NCBI GenBank assembly: GCA_938004075.1
Contig: CALKWP010000175.1
Coordinates: 1-13,939 of the forward strand
DNA from: an uncultured Methanomassiliicoccales archaeon
GTDB lineage: Archaea > Thermoplasmatota > Thermoplasmata > SG8-5
DNA: 13,939 nt
Direction of reading: 5' to 3'
Shown: positions 7,315-13,939 of the stretch, piece after piece
How positions within the stretch are numbered: the stretch's first letter is position 1
Layout: each line of letters starts with the position of its first letter
The notes under the pieces: model-generated
Databases searched by the model: none
Told to the model about the DNA's origin: nothing
The model's input: only the letters and a program-made list of their open reading frames with translations
Program-made: the position numbers and the translations under genes

Positions 7315-7842
7315 ATGAAGCATTTCGTTCTGAGCATCATCCTGGTCGCAGTCTGCCTGCCCTATGCATCGGCAAAATCGGGGCTTCATGAACCCTTCGA
7401 AGTCACCGGCAGCGTTATCAAGAACCACGATGGTGACACCATTACCCTGAGGACTGATGCGCGTGGAATCATCAAAGTTCGACTCTCAGGAGCCGACACT
7501 CCGGAAACAGGACAAGCCTACTGGCGTGTGGCGCGTGACGCCCTGCATCGGCAAATTGCAGATAAACCTGTGACGGTCAGGTGCTACAAACAGGACTGGC
7601 GCAAACGGGAGGTGTGCCATGCCTTGGTGGATGGCATCGACCCTGCGCTGGCCCTCGTGAAGCAAGGCTTGGCTTGGTACGCCTCCATGTTCGCTGACGA
7701 ACTCACTCCTGCGATGAGAAGCGCGTACGAGCAAGCTGAAGCGCAAGCCCGGCAACAGCGTATTGGGCTATGGCAAGAAGCGGAACCGCTGCCGCCATGG
7801 GAGTGCCGGAAGCTGAGGAAGGCGCATCAAAAGTGTCGATAG
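7315..7842 (+). CDS. Exported staphylococcal-nuclease-like (thermonuclease family) protein
   Basis: This encodes 175 residues with the ATG at 7315 chosen as start, because a clean signal peptide begins there: a K residue, a hydrophobic core (VLSIILVAVCLPY) and an ASA cleavage site at about residue 20. A longer upstream frame would bury that signal. The SNase domain spans about 28-155. It has the calcium-site motif HDGDT (D39, D41), R56 and D61TPE64 in VRLSGADTPETG, and R98 in KREVCHALVDG, matching the Arg35/Asp40/Glu43/Arg87 set of the family. The predicted activity is calcium-dependent cleavage of DNA or RNA in the periplasm or outside the cell. The C-terminus is basic with extra cysteines (C164, C174). 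SNase genes are frequent in conjugative plasmid backbones. It is divergent from the umu operon, and no strong ribosome site is visible. Confidence 0.88.
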   Translation: MKHFVLSIILVAVCLPYASAKSGLHEPFEVTGSVIKNHDGDTITLRTDARGIIKVRLSGADTPETGQAYWRVARDALHRQIADKPVTVRCYKQDWRKREVCHALVDGIDPALALVKQGLAWYASMFADELTPAMRSAYEQAEAQARQQRIGLWQEAEPLPPWECRKLRKAHQKCR

Positions 7843-7866
7843 AAAAGGGGGTTCAGGGCATGGTCC

Positions 7867-7880
7867 GGTAAAATCTTACC
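7867..7880. promoter_or_regulatory. GGTAA-AATC-TTACC inverted repeat before the IHF-like gene
   Basis: A perfect 5-bp inverted repeat with a 4-base spacer lies 22 bases upstream of the IHF-alpha-like start. It could be an operator or part of the promoter (TAAAAT inside it resembles a -10 hexamer). It has no U-tract, so it is not a terminator for the nuclease gene. Confidence 0.3.
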
Positions 7881-7902
7881 CATCCCAAGCAGCAGTTAAT
7901 TC

Positions 7903-8220
7903 ATGACCATCACCAAAGCCGACCTCGCCGAAATACTCTACGAACAAGTGGGGCTCAACAATCGCGAAGCCAAGGAAATGGTCGAGGCCTTCTTCAAGGA
8001 AATCTCTGACTGCCTAGAGCATGGGGAGGAAGTGAAACTTGCAGGTTTCGGTGGATTCAACATGCGCGACAAGCCAGAGCGCCCTGGTCGCAACCCGAAG
8101 ACTGGCGAGAAAGTCCCAATTACGGCCCGCCGGGTCGTGACCTTCCATGCCAGCGGATGCCTGAAAGAATCAGTGGACTCCAGCCCGTATCTGACCTTGC
8201 CAATATCACAAGCTGCCTGA
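7903..8220 (+). CDS. Integration host factor alpha-like DNA-bending protein (accessory paralogue)
   Basis: This encodes 105 residues of the HU/IHF family. TKADLAEILYEQVGLNNREAK at the N-terminus and GEEVKLAGFGGFNMRDKPER align naturally with chromosomal IHF-alpha. The arm PGRNPKTGEKVPITARRVVTF (61-81) holds the intercalating proline P65. The C-terminus diverges after residue 84 and is about six residues longer than standard IHF-alpha (99-100). IHF bends DNA for site-specific recombination, iteron origins and promoters. Carried next to a Rep module and on an element with a tyrosine integrase, it may serve either. It needs a beta partner, presumably the chromosomal one, because none is encoded here. 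No strong Shine-Dalgarno precedes the ATG. Confidence 0.9.
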   Translation: MTITKADLAEILYEQVGLNNREAKEMVEAFFKEISDCLEHGEEVKLAGFGGFNMRDKPERPGRNPKTGEKVPITARRVVTFHASGCLKESVDSSPYLTLPISQAA

Positions 8221-8489
8221 GCAGATTACGTTAGCCACGCTCTCTACCTCTAGCTAACTAAATTGGCTAGCGAGTTGCAGCATACGGCCACTTCCGGCCA
8301 GAAGCGGGAATTCGTCCTCTACCGAGTGCCGTCACTCGAACGACAGGTTCACTTTGAAAGCTACCGAAGAGGTAAATCCAGCACCTCGGAATTTACGGCC
8401 GCTCAGCTCTCATTCCTTCTAGGTCAGCAATAGACCGCATAGCTGCCTGTTGAAGTCAATTCTTCGCGAACGGCACCTTTTTCCGTACA
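8221..8489. other. Gene-free stretch between convergent IHF-like and coiled-coil membrane protein genes
   Basis: No coding frame is convincing here. It contains CTAGC/GCTAG around 8251-8271 and CGAGTG/CACTCG around 8324-8339, both without a following T-run, so no clear intrinsic terminator can be named for either convergent gene. Confidence 0.4.
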
Positions 8490-9317
8490 TTATCTCTGGG
8501 GGGTTATGCCTCGAGGAAGCGCGGAAGGCGGTTGAGAAACTTCTGCCTGCGTACGTTGTGCAGCCCCTTCGGATTTCGAAGGAGCTTTCAACTGGGCTGC
8601 TAAGTCAGCCCTCAACGCTTTCATCTCCCCAAGCTGCGCCTCAGCCAACGCCCCGCTTGTGTTAGCGGCCTGGGACCTGGCATCCTCCTCCCGATATTGC
8701 TTGGCCACCCACAACTGCCAGCCAGTTGCCCCTATGGTGACCACCACCGATGCAATCAATGCCCATACAGCAACCTTTAGGCTCTTGTTGGCCTGGTTGA
8801 GGCTGGCTTGTGCTTCCCTTTGTCGACGGGTTGTTTCCTCTTCCGCGAGACGCTGAGCCTCCTGAGCGGCAGCCTGGTCGTTTGCCAGCTTCTGTTGCCA
8901 CTGCGGGAATACATTTTTCACGAACATTTCAGTTAGGCCAGACACATGGCTCACCATCTCCGAGTTGAGGCGCACAACCTCTTGAAGCTGCTCCGCTGTC
9001 GCCAGCGTTGCTTTTCCAATCTTGGTTTCTTCTGGCCGCGGTGGAAGGATTGGCGGGCCAATCTCAAAATCCCGCTCCTTTATCAGGTACTCGGGCACCT
9101 TTGGCATCTTCAACCTTAAGGCATCAATACCTGCTATCTGCGAGGCCAGACTGCTTTTGGTGATTTGGTCCAAAAAGTCATATTTCTTCAAGTCACCAAC
9201 TGCACCAAGAAGTTGCTTTGCCGCTCCTTGGGAAACAGATAATTTCAGCGAATCGAGCGTAGTACCGACCGAAAGACCTAGTCTTTCGGCAGGTGATTTT
9301 GAACTTTCTTCAGTCAT
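8490..9317 (-). CDS. Coiled-coil, single-pass membrane protein of unknown function, divergent from CBASS
   Basis: With the ATG at 9317 the protein has 275 residues; an in-frame GTG at 9323 is only four bases from AGGAA and less likely. I do not recognise a family. The first 130 residues are soluble, with a proline-rich patch (GPPILPPRPEE, about 87-97). A Gln/Ala/Glu/Arg-rich helix, probably a coiled coil, covers about 138-178. One hydrophobic segment, VAVWALIASVVVTIGATGWQ (about 182-201), should span the membrane. A second charged helix follows (about 206-246), then a Ser/Pro/Gln-rich tail. There is no signal peptide and no catalytic motif. It lies head-to-head with the CBASS operon across about 220 bases, so it may be a third, membrane-associated part of that defence locus or an independent cargo gene. 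The role is open. Confidence 0.7.
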   Translation of the reverse strand: MTEESSKSPAERLGLSVGTTLDSLKLSVSQGAAKQLLGAVGDLKKYDFLDQITKSSLASQIAGIDALRLKMPKVPEYLIKERDFEIGPPILPPRPEETKIGKATLATAEQLQEVVRLNSEMVSHVSGLTEMFVKNVFPQWQQKLANDQAAAQEAQRLAEEETTRRQREAQASLNQANKSLKVAVWALIASVVVTIGATGWQLWVAKQYREEDARSQAANTSGALAEAQLGEMKALRADLAAQLKAPSKSEGAAQRTQAEVSQPPSALPRGITPQR

Positions 9318-9446
9318 GAGCACTGGTTTCCTTTGGCATATTATGCTTTTGCTTCGTGCTCGTGCGTAGGCTTTTCAAGGTGCCGTGCTGTGGCGGCAGG
9401 TTGCTGCGCTATATCTGCACCAATTGCACGGCTGAGCAGTTGTTAT

Positions 9447-9489
9447 GCATCGTGATGCGGACTGCTATCATGACACACGTGTATGTGTG
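9447..9489. promoter_or_regulatory. Inverted repeats in the divergent promoter region of the CBASS locus
   Basis: GCAT-CGTG-ATGC lies at 9447-9458. CACAC-GTGTAT-GTGTG lies at 9474-9489 and includes the palindrome ACACGTGT. Both sit between the divergent membrane-protein gene and the S-4TM effector gene. They may be operators for a shared regulator, but none is encoded locally. A TATAAA at 9503-9508 could be a -10 for the CBASS operon, without a good -35 at standard spacing. Confidence 0.3.
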
Positions 9490-9537
9490 CTAATGACGAA
9501 AATATAAAAATAGCCTGCCCGCCTCGAAAGTTATCTT

Positions 9538-10470
9538 ATGACTCCGATTGAATCCAACAATATCCCAAGTAAGCAATTGCAGCCCGAGCTGATTTGCCTA
9601 CTTAGGGCTAGATATAGAAGCTATGCCTCTGCAAAATTGGTGCAAGGTGTATTCGTGATTTTGACGGTTCTCTTGCCAGCGGCTAGCCTGATTTTTTCAA
9701 GTGATTATCCAGGGGCCAAGCCATACCTAACTTTTCTAACCATTGTGTTGCTTCTTTTGGACGTAGGTCTTTTCGAGCGTGCCAATAAGGAAAAATGTAA
9801 GCAAGGTGCCAAGCTCCAAGAGGAATTCGACGTTGAGGTGATGGAGTTGCCGTGGAACCGCTTTATTGTTGGCGCGAAGGTGGACCATGAAGACGTCTGC
9901 AGGTCATCTACAAAGCCCCTATCCAAGAAAAGAGAAGGGGCGCTGATTGCATGGTATGAGCCTTGTGTTGGCGAGCTCCCTATCCACTTTGGTCGTCTGG
10001 TATGTCAAAGGACTAATATTGCTTACGACGCAAAAATGCGTCGTAAGTACAGCAATACTTTGCTCTGGTTTGCAGTTTTGCTCGGAGTTGGGTTGTCCGT
10101 TCTCGGCATCGCGATGGACATGAGATTGGCTGATTTGCTAAGCACCGTCTGGATGCCTCTGAGTCCAGTGCTTACCTGGACTCTTCGTGAGTATCGAAAA
10201 CATGCAGATACCGCTGACAAGCTGACCGGTCTGAAATCCGAATGGGAGAAGTTATGGGAGAAGGCGCTCAAAGGGGCAACAGCCAATGAAATCACAGTCA
10301 GTTCTCGGGAGTTGCAAGATGCGATTTTTCAGCATCGTGCCAGCAGCCCTCTTGTCTTTGATTGGGTCTATAGCTTCATGCGTTCCGACAGGGAAGCCGA
10401 AGCTAATCATGCAGCCACAAAGCTTGTAGAAACCGCAAAAAAAGCCCTCGTTAAGAAGGAGGCAGCATGA
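9538..10470 (+). CDS. S-4TM family CBASS effector (putative pore-forming membrane protein)
   Basis: This encodes 310 residues. Four hydrophobic segments come in two pairs: about 34-53 and 62-79, then 173-194 and 198-216. A cytoplasmic loop between the pairs holds the family-like stretch LQEEFDVEVMELPWNRF (93-109). The C-terminal part is charged and helical and ends with a conserved-looking RASSPLVFDWVYSFMR (267-282). This is the layout of the SMODS-associated 4-TM (S-4TM) proteins, which are thought to open membrane pores when a cyclic-nucleotide signal binds, killing the infected cell. The next gene, a CD-NTase, overlaps it by four bases (ATGA), giving a classic two-gene CBASS operon. The start ATG has only a weak ribosome site. 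The gene looks poorer in GC than its neighbours by eye, which would fit separate acquisition. Confidence 0.85.
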   Translation: MTPIESNNIPSKQLQPELICLLRARYRSYASAKLVQGVFVILTVLLPAASLIFSSDYPGAKPYLTFLTIVLLLLDVGLFERANKEKCKQGAKLQEEFDVEVMELPWNRFIVGAKVDHEDVCRSSTKPLSKKREGALIAWYEPCVGELPIHFGRLVCQRTNIAYDAKMRRKYSNTLLWFAVLLGVGLSVLGIAMDMRLADLLSTVWMPLSPVLTWTLREYRKHADTADKLTGLKSEWEKLWEKALKGATANEITVSSRELQDAIFQHRASSPLVFDWVYSFMRSDREAEANHAATKLVETAKKALVKKEAA

Positions 10471-11900
10471 AGCTGCACGAACATTTCAAGACATTCTTAG
10501 AAGACCATGTCAATCTCAATGCCACCCGAATTAGTCAGCTGGAATCCAGTGTCAATGCCGTAAAAAACGCTGTTTTGGCTGCGGATTGGGGGGCAGAGAT
10601 TCTTTACTTTGCTCCCCAAGGTTCCTGGGCGCATGGAACCATTATCAAACCGTTGCCAGACAAGGAGTTTGACGCCGACCTACTTGTATTTGTTGAACCA
10701 AAGGATGGTTGGACTCCGAAGGATTACGTGAACAAGCTAGCGACATCACTTGATTCTGGTAATTACGAAGGAAAGGTCCGTCGATACTCGCACTGCGCGA
10801 CTATTGAATATGCGGGGGAGCGTCGCATTGATATTGCTCCTTGCGTCGTCAATCGAATTTACGAAGGGCAGTATGAGGTGTGCAACCGCAGCACCAACGA
10901 ATTTGAAGCGTCAGCACCAGAGGAGTACACGGACTGGGTAGTAGAAAAGAACAGTATTGCTGGCGGCCATGACCTTAAGAAAGTAACTCGCCTATTAAAG
11001 TACCTACGGGACATCAAGCAAAATTTCACATGCCCATCGTTCCTCTTTACTACGCTGCTCGGCTCCCAAGTCTATGACCACGACAAGGATTCTGCGGATT
11101 TTTCTGACCTGACGACCACGCTCAAAACGCTGGTTGGCAGGCTTGATGATTGGCTGCAGGCTAGACCAACCGTTCCTGTTGTAAAAAACCCAAAGCTAAG
11201 TTCGGAAAACCAGGCTGCAAGCTGGGATGAAACACAGTATTCAAACTTCAGAACGAAAATTCATTTGTACCGCGGCTGGATTGACGAAGCCTATGCAGAG
11301 ACTGACCGAGACGAGAGTATTGGCAAATGGCAGAGAGTCTTTGGTGACAAGTTTGCTGCTGGGGAGGCCAAGGAAGCTGCACGAGTTAGTGAACAGGTTG
11401 CCAAGGCGGAAGGTGCTATCGTTACCGGGGGGTACTTCAAAGACTTGGTGGAACGCGTAAAGCGATTCGGTTCCCAGGCTATACCAGCGAGATTTTCGAA
11501 GCTTCCTTACGTGTGCCGGCCAAAGTGGCGGGCTGCGCAGACTCAGTTGATGGTGAAAGTTCGAGCCGACCTATACACAAGTGAGCATGGCGACCGAATT
11601 CGTTCTGTGACAAATCTTGAGCCACTACATGCTGGTCGTTGGTTGAAGTTTACAGCAGGGAATAACGTCGGAGTGCCGTTTCCGGCTGAGTATGACGTGA
11701 AGTGGAGGGTGACAAACACCGACGAAGCAGCCTATCTGGCAAAAGCACTTAGAGGGGATTTTTATAAGTCTGAAAACGGCGGAACCCGAATGGAGCAGTT
11801 GACCTACCGAGGGGTCCATTTCGTAGAGGCTTTCGTAATACGTAAAAGTGACAAGATATTGGTCGGCAAATCAAGTCCCTTTTACGTGGTTATTGAATAG
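10467..11900 (+). CDS. CBASS CD-NTase (SMODS nucleotidyltransferase) with C-terminal AGS-C sensor domain
   Basis: This encodes 477 residues. The start is set by a strong AAGGAGG (10456-10462) and by overlap with the effector stop codon. The nucleotidyltransferase motifs are complete: PQGSWAHGT (G52-S53), the metal-binding pair in KEFDADLLVFV (D69, D71) and the third acid D122 in RRIDIAPCVV. A helical domain typical of CD-NTases follows (about 150-335). The C-terminal portion (about 350-477) has RGDFYKSENGG, EQLTYRGVHFVEAFVI and a final SSPFYVVIE, which match the adenylyl/guanylyl cyclase and SMODS C-terminal (AGS-C) sensor domain. On sensing phage the enzyme would make a cyclic di- or oligonucleotide that activates the S-4TM effector. 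The nucleotide product and the trigger cannot be read from sequence. No Cap2/Cap3 or HORMA/TRIP13 genes are adjacent, so the layout is the minimal type I. Confidence 0.92.
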   Translation: MKLHEHFKTFLEDHVNLNATRISQLESSVNAVKNAVLAADWGAEILYFAPQGSWAHGTIIKPLPDKEFDADLLVFVEPKDGWTPKDYVNKLATSLDSGNYEGKVRRYSHCATIEYAGERRIDIAPCVVNRIYEGQYEVCNRSTNEFEASAPEEYTDWVVEKNSIAGGHDLKKVTRLLKYLRDIKQNFTCPSFLFTTLLGSQVYDHDKDSADFSDLTTTLKTLVGRLDDWLQARPTVPVVKNPKLSSENQAASWDETQYSNFRTKIHLYRGWIDEAYAETDRDESIGKWQRVFGDKFAAGEAKEAARVSEQVAKAEGAIVTGGYFKDLVERVKRFGSQAIPARFSKLPYVCRPKWRAAQTQLMVKVRADLYTSEHGDRIRSVTNLEPLHAGRWLKFTAGNNVGVPFPAEYDVKWRVTNTDEAAYLAKALRGDFYKSENGGTRMEQLTYRGVHFVEAFVIRKSDKILVGKSSPFYVVIE

Positions 11901-12361
11901 CGGCTACGAGCTCTTTGGCCTTTTCCATTCATCTAAGGTTTTGCTGCCTTTTGGTCACTCGTATCTGAGATGTCTGCCTCGAGTTGCCAATGGCCGGTCT
12001 GGAATCAGAACCGGCCAATTTTATGGAGTTGGTCAAAGGCCGCGTTGGCCAACGACATGCCGGTGAGCGGTCGCACTCAACGTCTCCTGTGCTTTGTAAC
12101 CAGCCATTCGAACGGGAGCAATGCGAAGGTCGGCTCAGGGTCGAGGGCCGACTTTGGGCACTCATCCGCGACAATTCAGGGTCAGAGGCGCCCCGCACCT
12201 CCTCGTGCTCTTAAATGCGCACGACCCAGAAATGGTCGAATTACCACGTCCTATTTAAGCATCTACCCCAAAAACCTAAGACTGATAATGTCGGTTGCCC
12301 GAAAGTCCCTTGCCCTGGAGCTACTCATCTATCCTAAGCCTGCTTGGGTAGCTTCGGCCTG
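11901..12361. other. Gene-free stretch between CBASS and integrase
   Basis: No credible gene is seen on either strand. Apart from the terminator at 11992-12022, it holds two imperfect inverted repeats: GTCGGC/GCCGAC around 12130-12154, and AGCTAC/GTAGCT around 12318-12353 with a nested CCTAAGC/GCTTGGG. It has the look of decayed spacer sequence between cargo and integrase. Confidence 0.4.
11992..12022 (+). terminator. Intrinsic terminator downstream of the CBASS operon
   Basis: GGCCGGT pairs with ACCGGCC, extended inside by CTG/CAG around a GAAT loop, and is followed by AATTTT. It lies about 90 bases after the CD-NTase stop codon. The T-run is short, so termination may be partial. Confidence 0.6.
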
Positions 12362-12379
12362 TTAGGCAATCGGCCTAAC
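12361..12379. repeat. GTTAGGC-AATCG-GCCTAAC palindrome over the integrase stop codon
   Basis: A perfect 7-bp inverted repeat includes the last codons of the integrase. There is no T-run on either side, so it is not a standard terminator. It may stabilise the mRNA end or be incidental. Confidence 0.45.
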
Positions 12380-13714
12380 ATTGGGAAACAACACCACGTT
12401 GGAGGCCATCTTTGGGGGGGGCTTACGTTCGCTACGGTTTACCGTGTACGGTAAATCGTTCGAAATCTGGAGCTCCTGGTTGCCGTCGAAAACCGCACCG
12501 ACCTTGACCACCTTACGTTTACGGCCCCGATGTACATACTCTTTCGTAGTGCGCTCGCAGGCCGTATCCATTTTCTCTGCGAGCCGTCCTGCACATAGGT
12601 GTGCGTAACGCTGAAGCATGCGCATGTCGCGATGCCCGGTAATCGCTTGCAACTCAATGAGCTGGAATTTACCAGACTCCGCTAACCGGCTAGTGGCCTC
12701 ATGGCGCAAATCGTGAAAATGCAAATCCTTGATTCCTGTCGCCGGCAGCACCCGGCGGAAGAAACCAATTTTGAGGGCGTTCGCCGTCAATTTCAGTAAG
12801 CGCTCATCCGGGGCCGCACTCTCGGCTCCCAAGGCATGGATAACTTGCAGCGCACGCCGGGTCAGCGGCACTTTCCGCGGTCGGCCGTTCTTGGTGTCCC
12901 TGAGCAATGCAAAACGCTGTTCAAAGTCTATATCGCCGAAAGTCAGGCTGAGCAGTTCTCCGCGCCGCATGGCTGTTTCGAGCGCCAGGATGATGGCCGG
13001 CTCGAGATAGGGGTTTTCGTCCTCGCGGACGGCCTCCAGCAATGCTTTTTCTTCCTTTGCTGATAATCGCCGGTCGCGCTCATTAAAATACTTAGGGCGC
13101 TGAAGCCCTTTGAAAGGCGACTCCGCCGGCGCAATCTTCCAGACATTGTCGGCATAGTTCATGGCCTGGGAGATGATGTCCAAGTCCCGGTCAACGGTTG
13201 CAGGTGCCACTTCGCTGAGTCGGTCGTAGATAAAGTCCTGCAAATCCTCGGTGGTGAGCGCGGCCAACTTCTTGTCCACCCAAGCCTCATCTCGCAGCAA
13301 TTTGTTGATTCGCGATGTTTCCGGTCCACGTCCCTTGTGACGCGGCACCACCTCGTCACGATAACGGGAAAGCAAGTCACGCAGGGACACCTGGGTGGCC
13401 TGGGCGTAGTCTCTGACAATACTCAACGAGAATTCAGACTCCATTTTCAGACGGACCTGCTCTGCTTCGCGCCACGAATCAAATGTGATGAATTGCGGTT
13501 TCATTCCCTTACGCCGAACCCTAAGCTGGAATGCATTTTCCAGTTGGACCAACTTAGCTTTGACTCCTTGGGCCAGCAAGGCGTCGCAATAGAGTCGTGC
13601 CTCCTTCCACCCTGGATGAGAAAACCGGCGCTCAAGCGTCGGGTTGTTACGAACCTGAACGAGCCAAGGAGAGCGATTAAGGATGTTTGCCGAAACGGCA
13701 GGGCGGTTAGTCAT
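12362..13714 (-). CDS. int: Tyrosine recombinase/integrase of the mobile element
   Basis: With the ATG at 13714 (GGGGT seven bases upstream) the protein has 450 residues. The frame continues 31 codons further up to a TTG inside the repeated TTGGAGCAAA sites, which I reject as start. The N-terminal arm- and core-binding regions span about 1-205. The catalytic domain carries the full set: R250 in TAMRRGE, K275 in RDTKNGR, H334/R337 in HDLRHE, H361 in TGHRDM and the nucleophile Y370 in QRYAH. The C-terminal 75 residues are basic and extend beyond the usual fold. The gene points away from, and is co-directional with, the tRNA-Pro gene, the normal layout for an integrase that uses a tRNA 3' end as attachment site. 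It therefore marks one end of the element. No excisionase gene is seen. Confidence 0.93.
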   Translation of the reverse strand: MTNRPAVSANILNRSPWLVQVRNNPTLERRFSHPGWKEARLYCDALLAQGVKAKLVQLENAFQLRVRRKGMKPQFITFDSWREAEQVRLKMESEFSLSIVRDYAQATQVSLRDLLSRYRDEVVPRHKGRGPETSRINKLLRDEAWVDKKLAALTTEDLQDFIYDRLSEVAPATVDRDLDIISQAMNYADNVWKIAPAESPFKGLQRPKYFNERDRRLSAKEEKALLEAVREDENPYLEPAIILALETAMRRGELLSLTFGDIDFEQRFALLRDTKNGRPRKVPLTRRALQVIHALGAESAAPDERLLKLTANALKIGFFRRVLPATGIKDLHFHDLRHEATSRLAESGKFQLIELQAITGHRDMRMLQRYAHLCAGRLAEKMDTACERTTKEYVHRGRKRKVVKVGAVFDGNQELQISNDLPYTVNRSERKPPPKMASNVVLFPNVRPIA

Positions 13715-13786
13715 GGTAATACCCCAAATATTAGGAGTACCCGTATAGGCAAGGCCATGTAAACCGTTCGGGTCGCCAGCTTCCGC

Positions 13787-13830
13787 ATTGGAGCAAAATT
13801 GGAGCAAAGCTAGTTAGCGTTTGCTCCAAA
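13787..13830. repeat. Direct and inverted TTGGAGCAAA repeats, probable integrase arm-binding sites
   Basis: ATTGGAGCAAA occurs twice back to back at 13787-13797 and 13798-13808. An inverted copy, TTTGCTCCAA, lies at 13820-13829. They fill the space between the integrase start and the tRNA 3' end, where arm-type sites of tyrosine integrases lie. They may also let the integrase repress its own promoter. Confidence 0.65.
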
Positions 13831-13843
13831 CGACCGCAGTAAA

Positions 13844-13872
13844 CGAAAAAAAGCCCTGTAAAAACAGGGCTT
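13844..13872 (-). terminator. Intrinsic terminator downstream of tRNA-Pro
   Basis: AAGCCCTGT at 13851-13859 and ACAGGGCTT at 13864-13872 form a perfect 9-bp stem with an AAAA loop. Read on the minus strand it is followed by a T-run (13850-13845). It would end the tRNA transcript and insulate the integrase from the tRNA promoter. Confidence 0.85.
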
Positions 13873-13885
13873 AAATCGGATTTCT

Positions 13886-13939
13886 TGGTCGGAGTGACAT
13901 GATTCGAACATGCGACCCCTGCGTCCCGAACGCAGTGCT
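13886..13939 (-). tRNA. tRNA-Pro (anticodon CGG), 3' portion; likely attachment site
   Basis: The last 54 bases are the 3' two-thirds of a tRNA on the minus strand. The anticodon stem pairs CGCAG (13935-13931) with CTGCG around the loop TTCGGGA, giving anticodon CGG. The T-arm GCATG-TTCGAAT-CATGT follows, then the acceptor strand CACTCCG, discriminator A and an encoded CCA at 13888-13886. The 5' part lies outside the window. The nearby integrase and arm-like repeats indicate that the element recombined into this 3' end. Confidence 0.93.

Noticed and set aside
11929..12365. Short frames on both strands between CBASS and integrase
   Set aside because: Low-complexity, Arg/Ser/Pro-rich products without ribosome sites; they look like non-coding spacer.
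11992..12379. Second attachment site (attL/attR copy) near the integrase 3' end
   Set aside because: No copy of the tRNA-Pro 3' end or of the TTGGAGCAAA motif is visible there; the other end of the element must lie outside the window.
13715..13807. Longer integrase N-terminus starting at TTG 13807
   Set aside because: That start falls inside the TTGGAGCAAA repeats and has no ribosome site; ATG 13714 has one.

Overview
The window looks like one end of an integrated, plasmid-like mobile element in a gammaproteobacterium. Pseudomonas or a close relative is my best guess. The tRNA-Pro(CGG) 3' half at the right edge, an IHF-alpha-type protein, a LexA-box-controlled umuDC pair and the mid-50s GC impression all fit that, but none of them fixes the genus.

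Layout, left to right. (1) Positions 1-3045, minus strand: one uninterrupted reading frame of 1015 codons that runs off the left edge. It has a nuclease-like N-terminus (D71...Q91-x-K93), a STAND-type NTPase core (Walker A at 297-303, Walker B at 395-400) and a helical C-terminal sensor region. This is the architecture of Avs-like antiphage NTPases. (2) Positions 3046-3900: a non-coding, hairpin-rich stretch with a minus-strand intrinsic terminator, then repeated TTACACGC motifs, read here as an iteron-type replication origin. (3) Positions 3901-5219: a ribbon-helix-helix-like small protein translationally coupled to a TrfA-like replication initiator. (4) Positions 5226-7178, minus strand: an SOS operon made of a 58-residue zinc-ribbon protein, UmuD and UmuC, behind a perfect CTGT-N8-ACAG LexA box. 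(5) Positions 7315-8220: an exported SNase-like nuclease and an IHF-alpha paralogue. (6) Positions 8490-11900: a divergent coiled-coil membrane protein of unknown function, then a two-gene CBASS operon (S-4TM effector plus CD-NTase with a C-terminal AGS-C sensor). (7) Positions 12362-13939: a tyrosine integrase, repeated TTGGAGCAAA sites, a terminator and the 3' part of tRNA-Pro.

How the parts fit together (inference): the integrase and tRNA define the chromosomal junction, and the iteron/Rep module gives plasmid-style replication. UmuDC supplies SOS-induced lesion bypass, and IHF-alpha could serve the integrase or the origin. The cargo is antiphage: an Avs-like NTPase at one side and CBASS beside the integrase. 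The least explained pieces are the divergent membrane protein (8490-9317), the zinc-ribbon leader gene of the umu operon (6965-7141), and the structured region with a minus-strand terminator upstream of the iterons. The other end of the element is not in the window.
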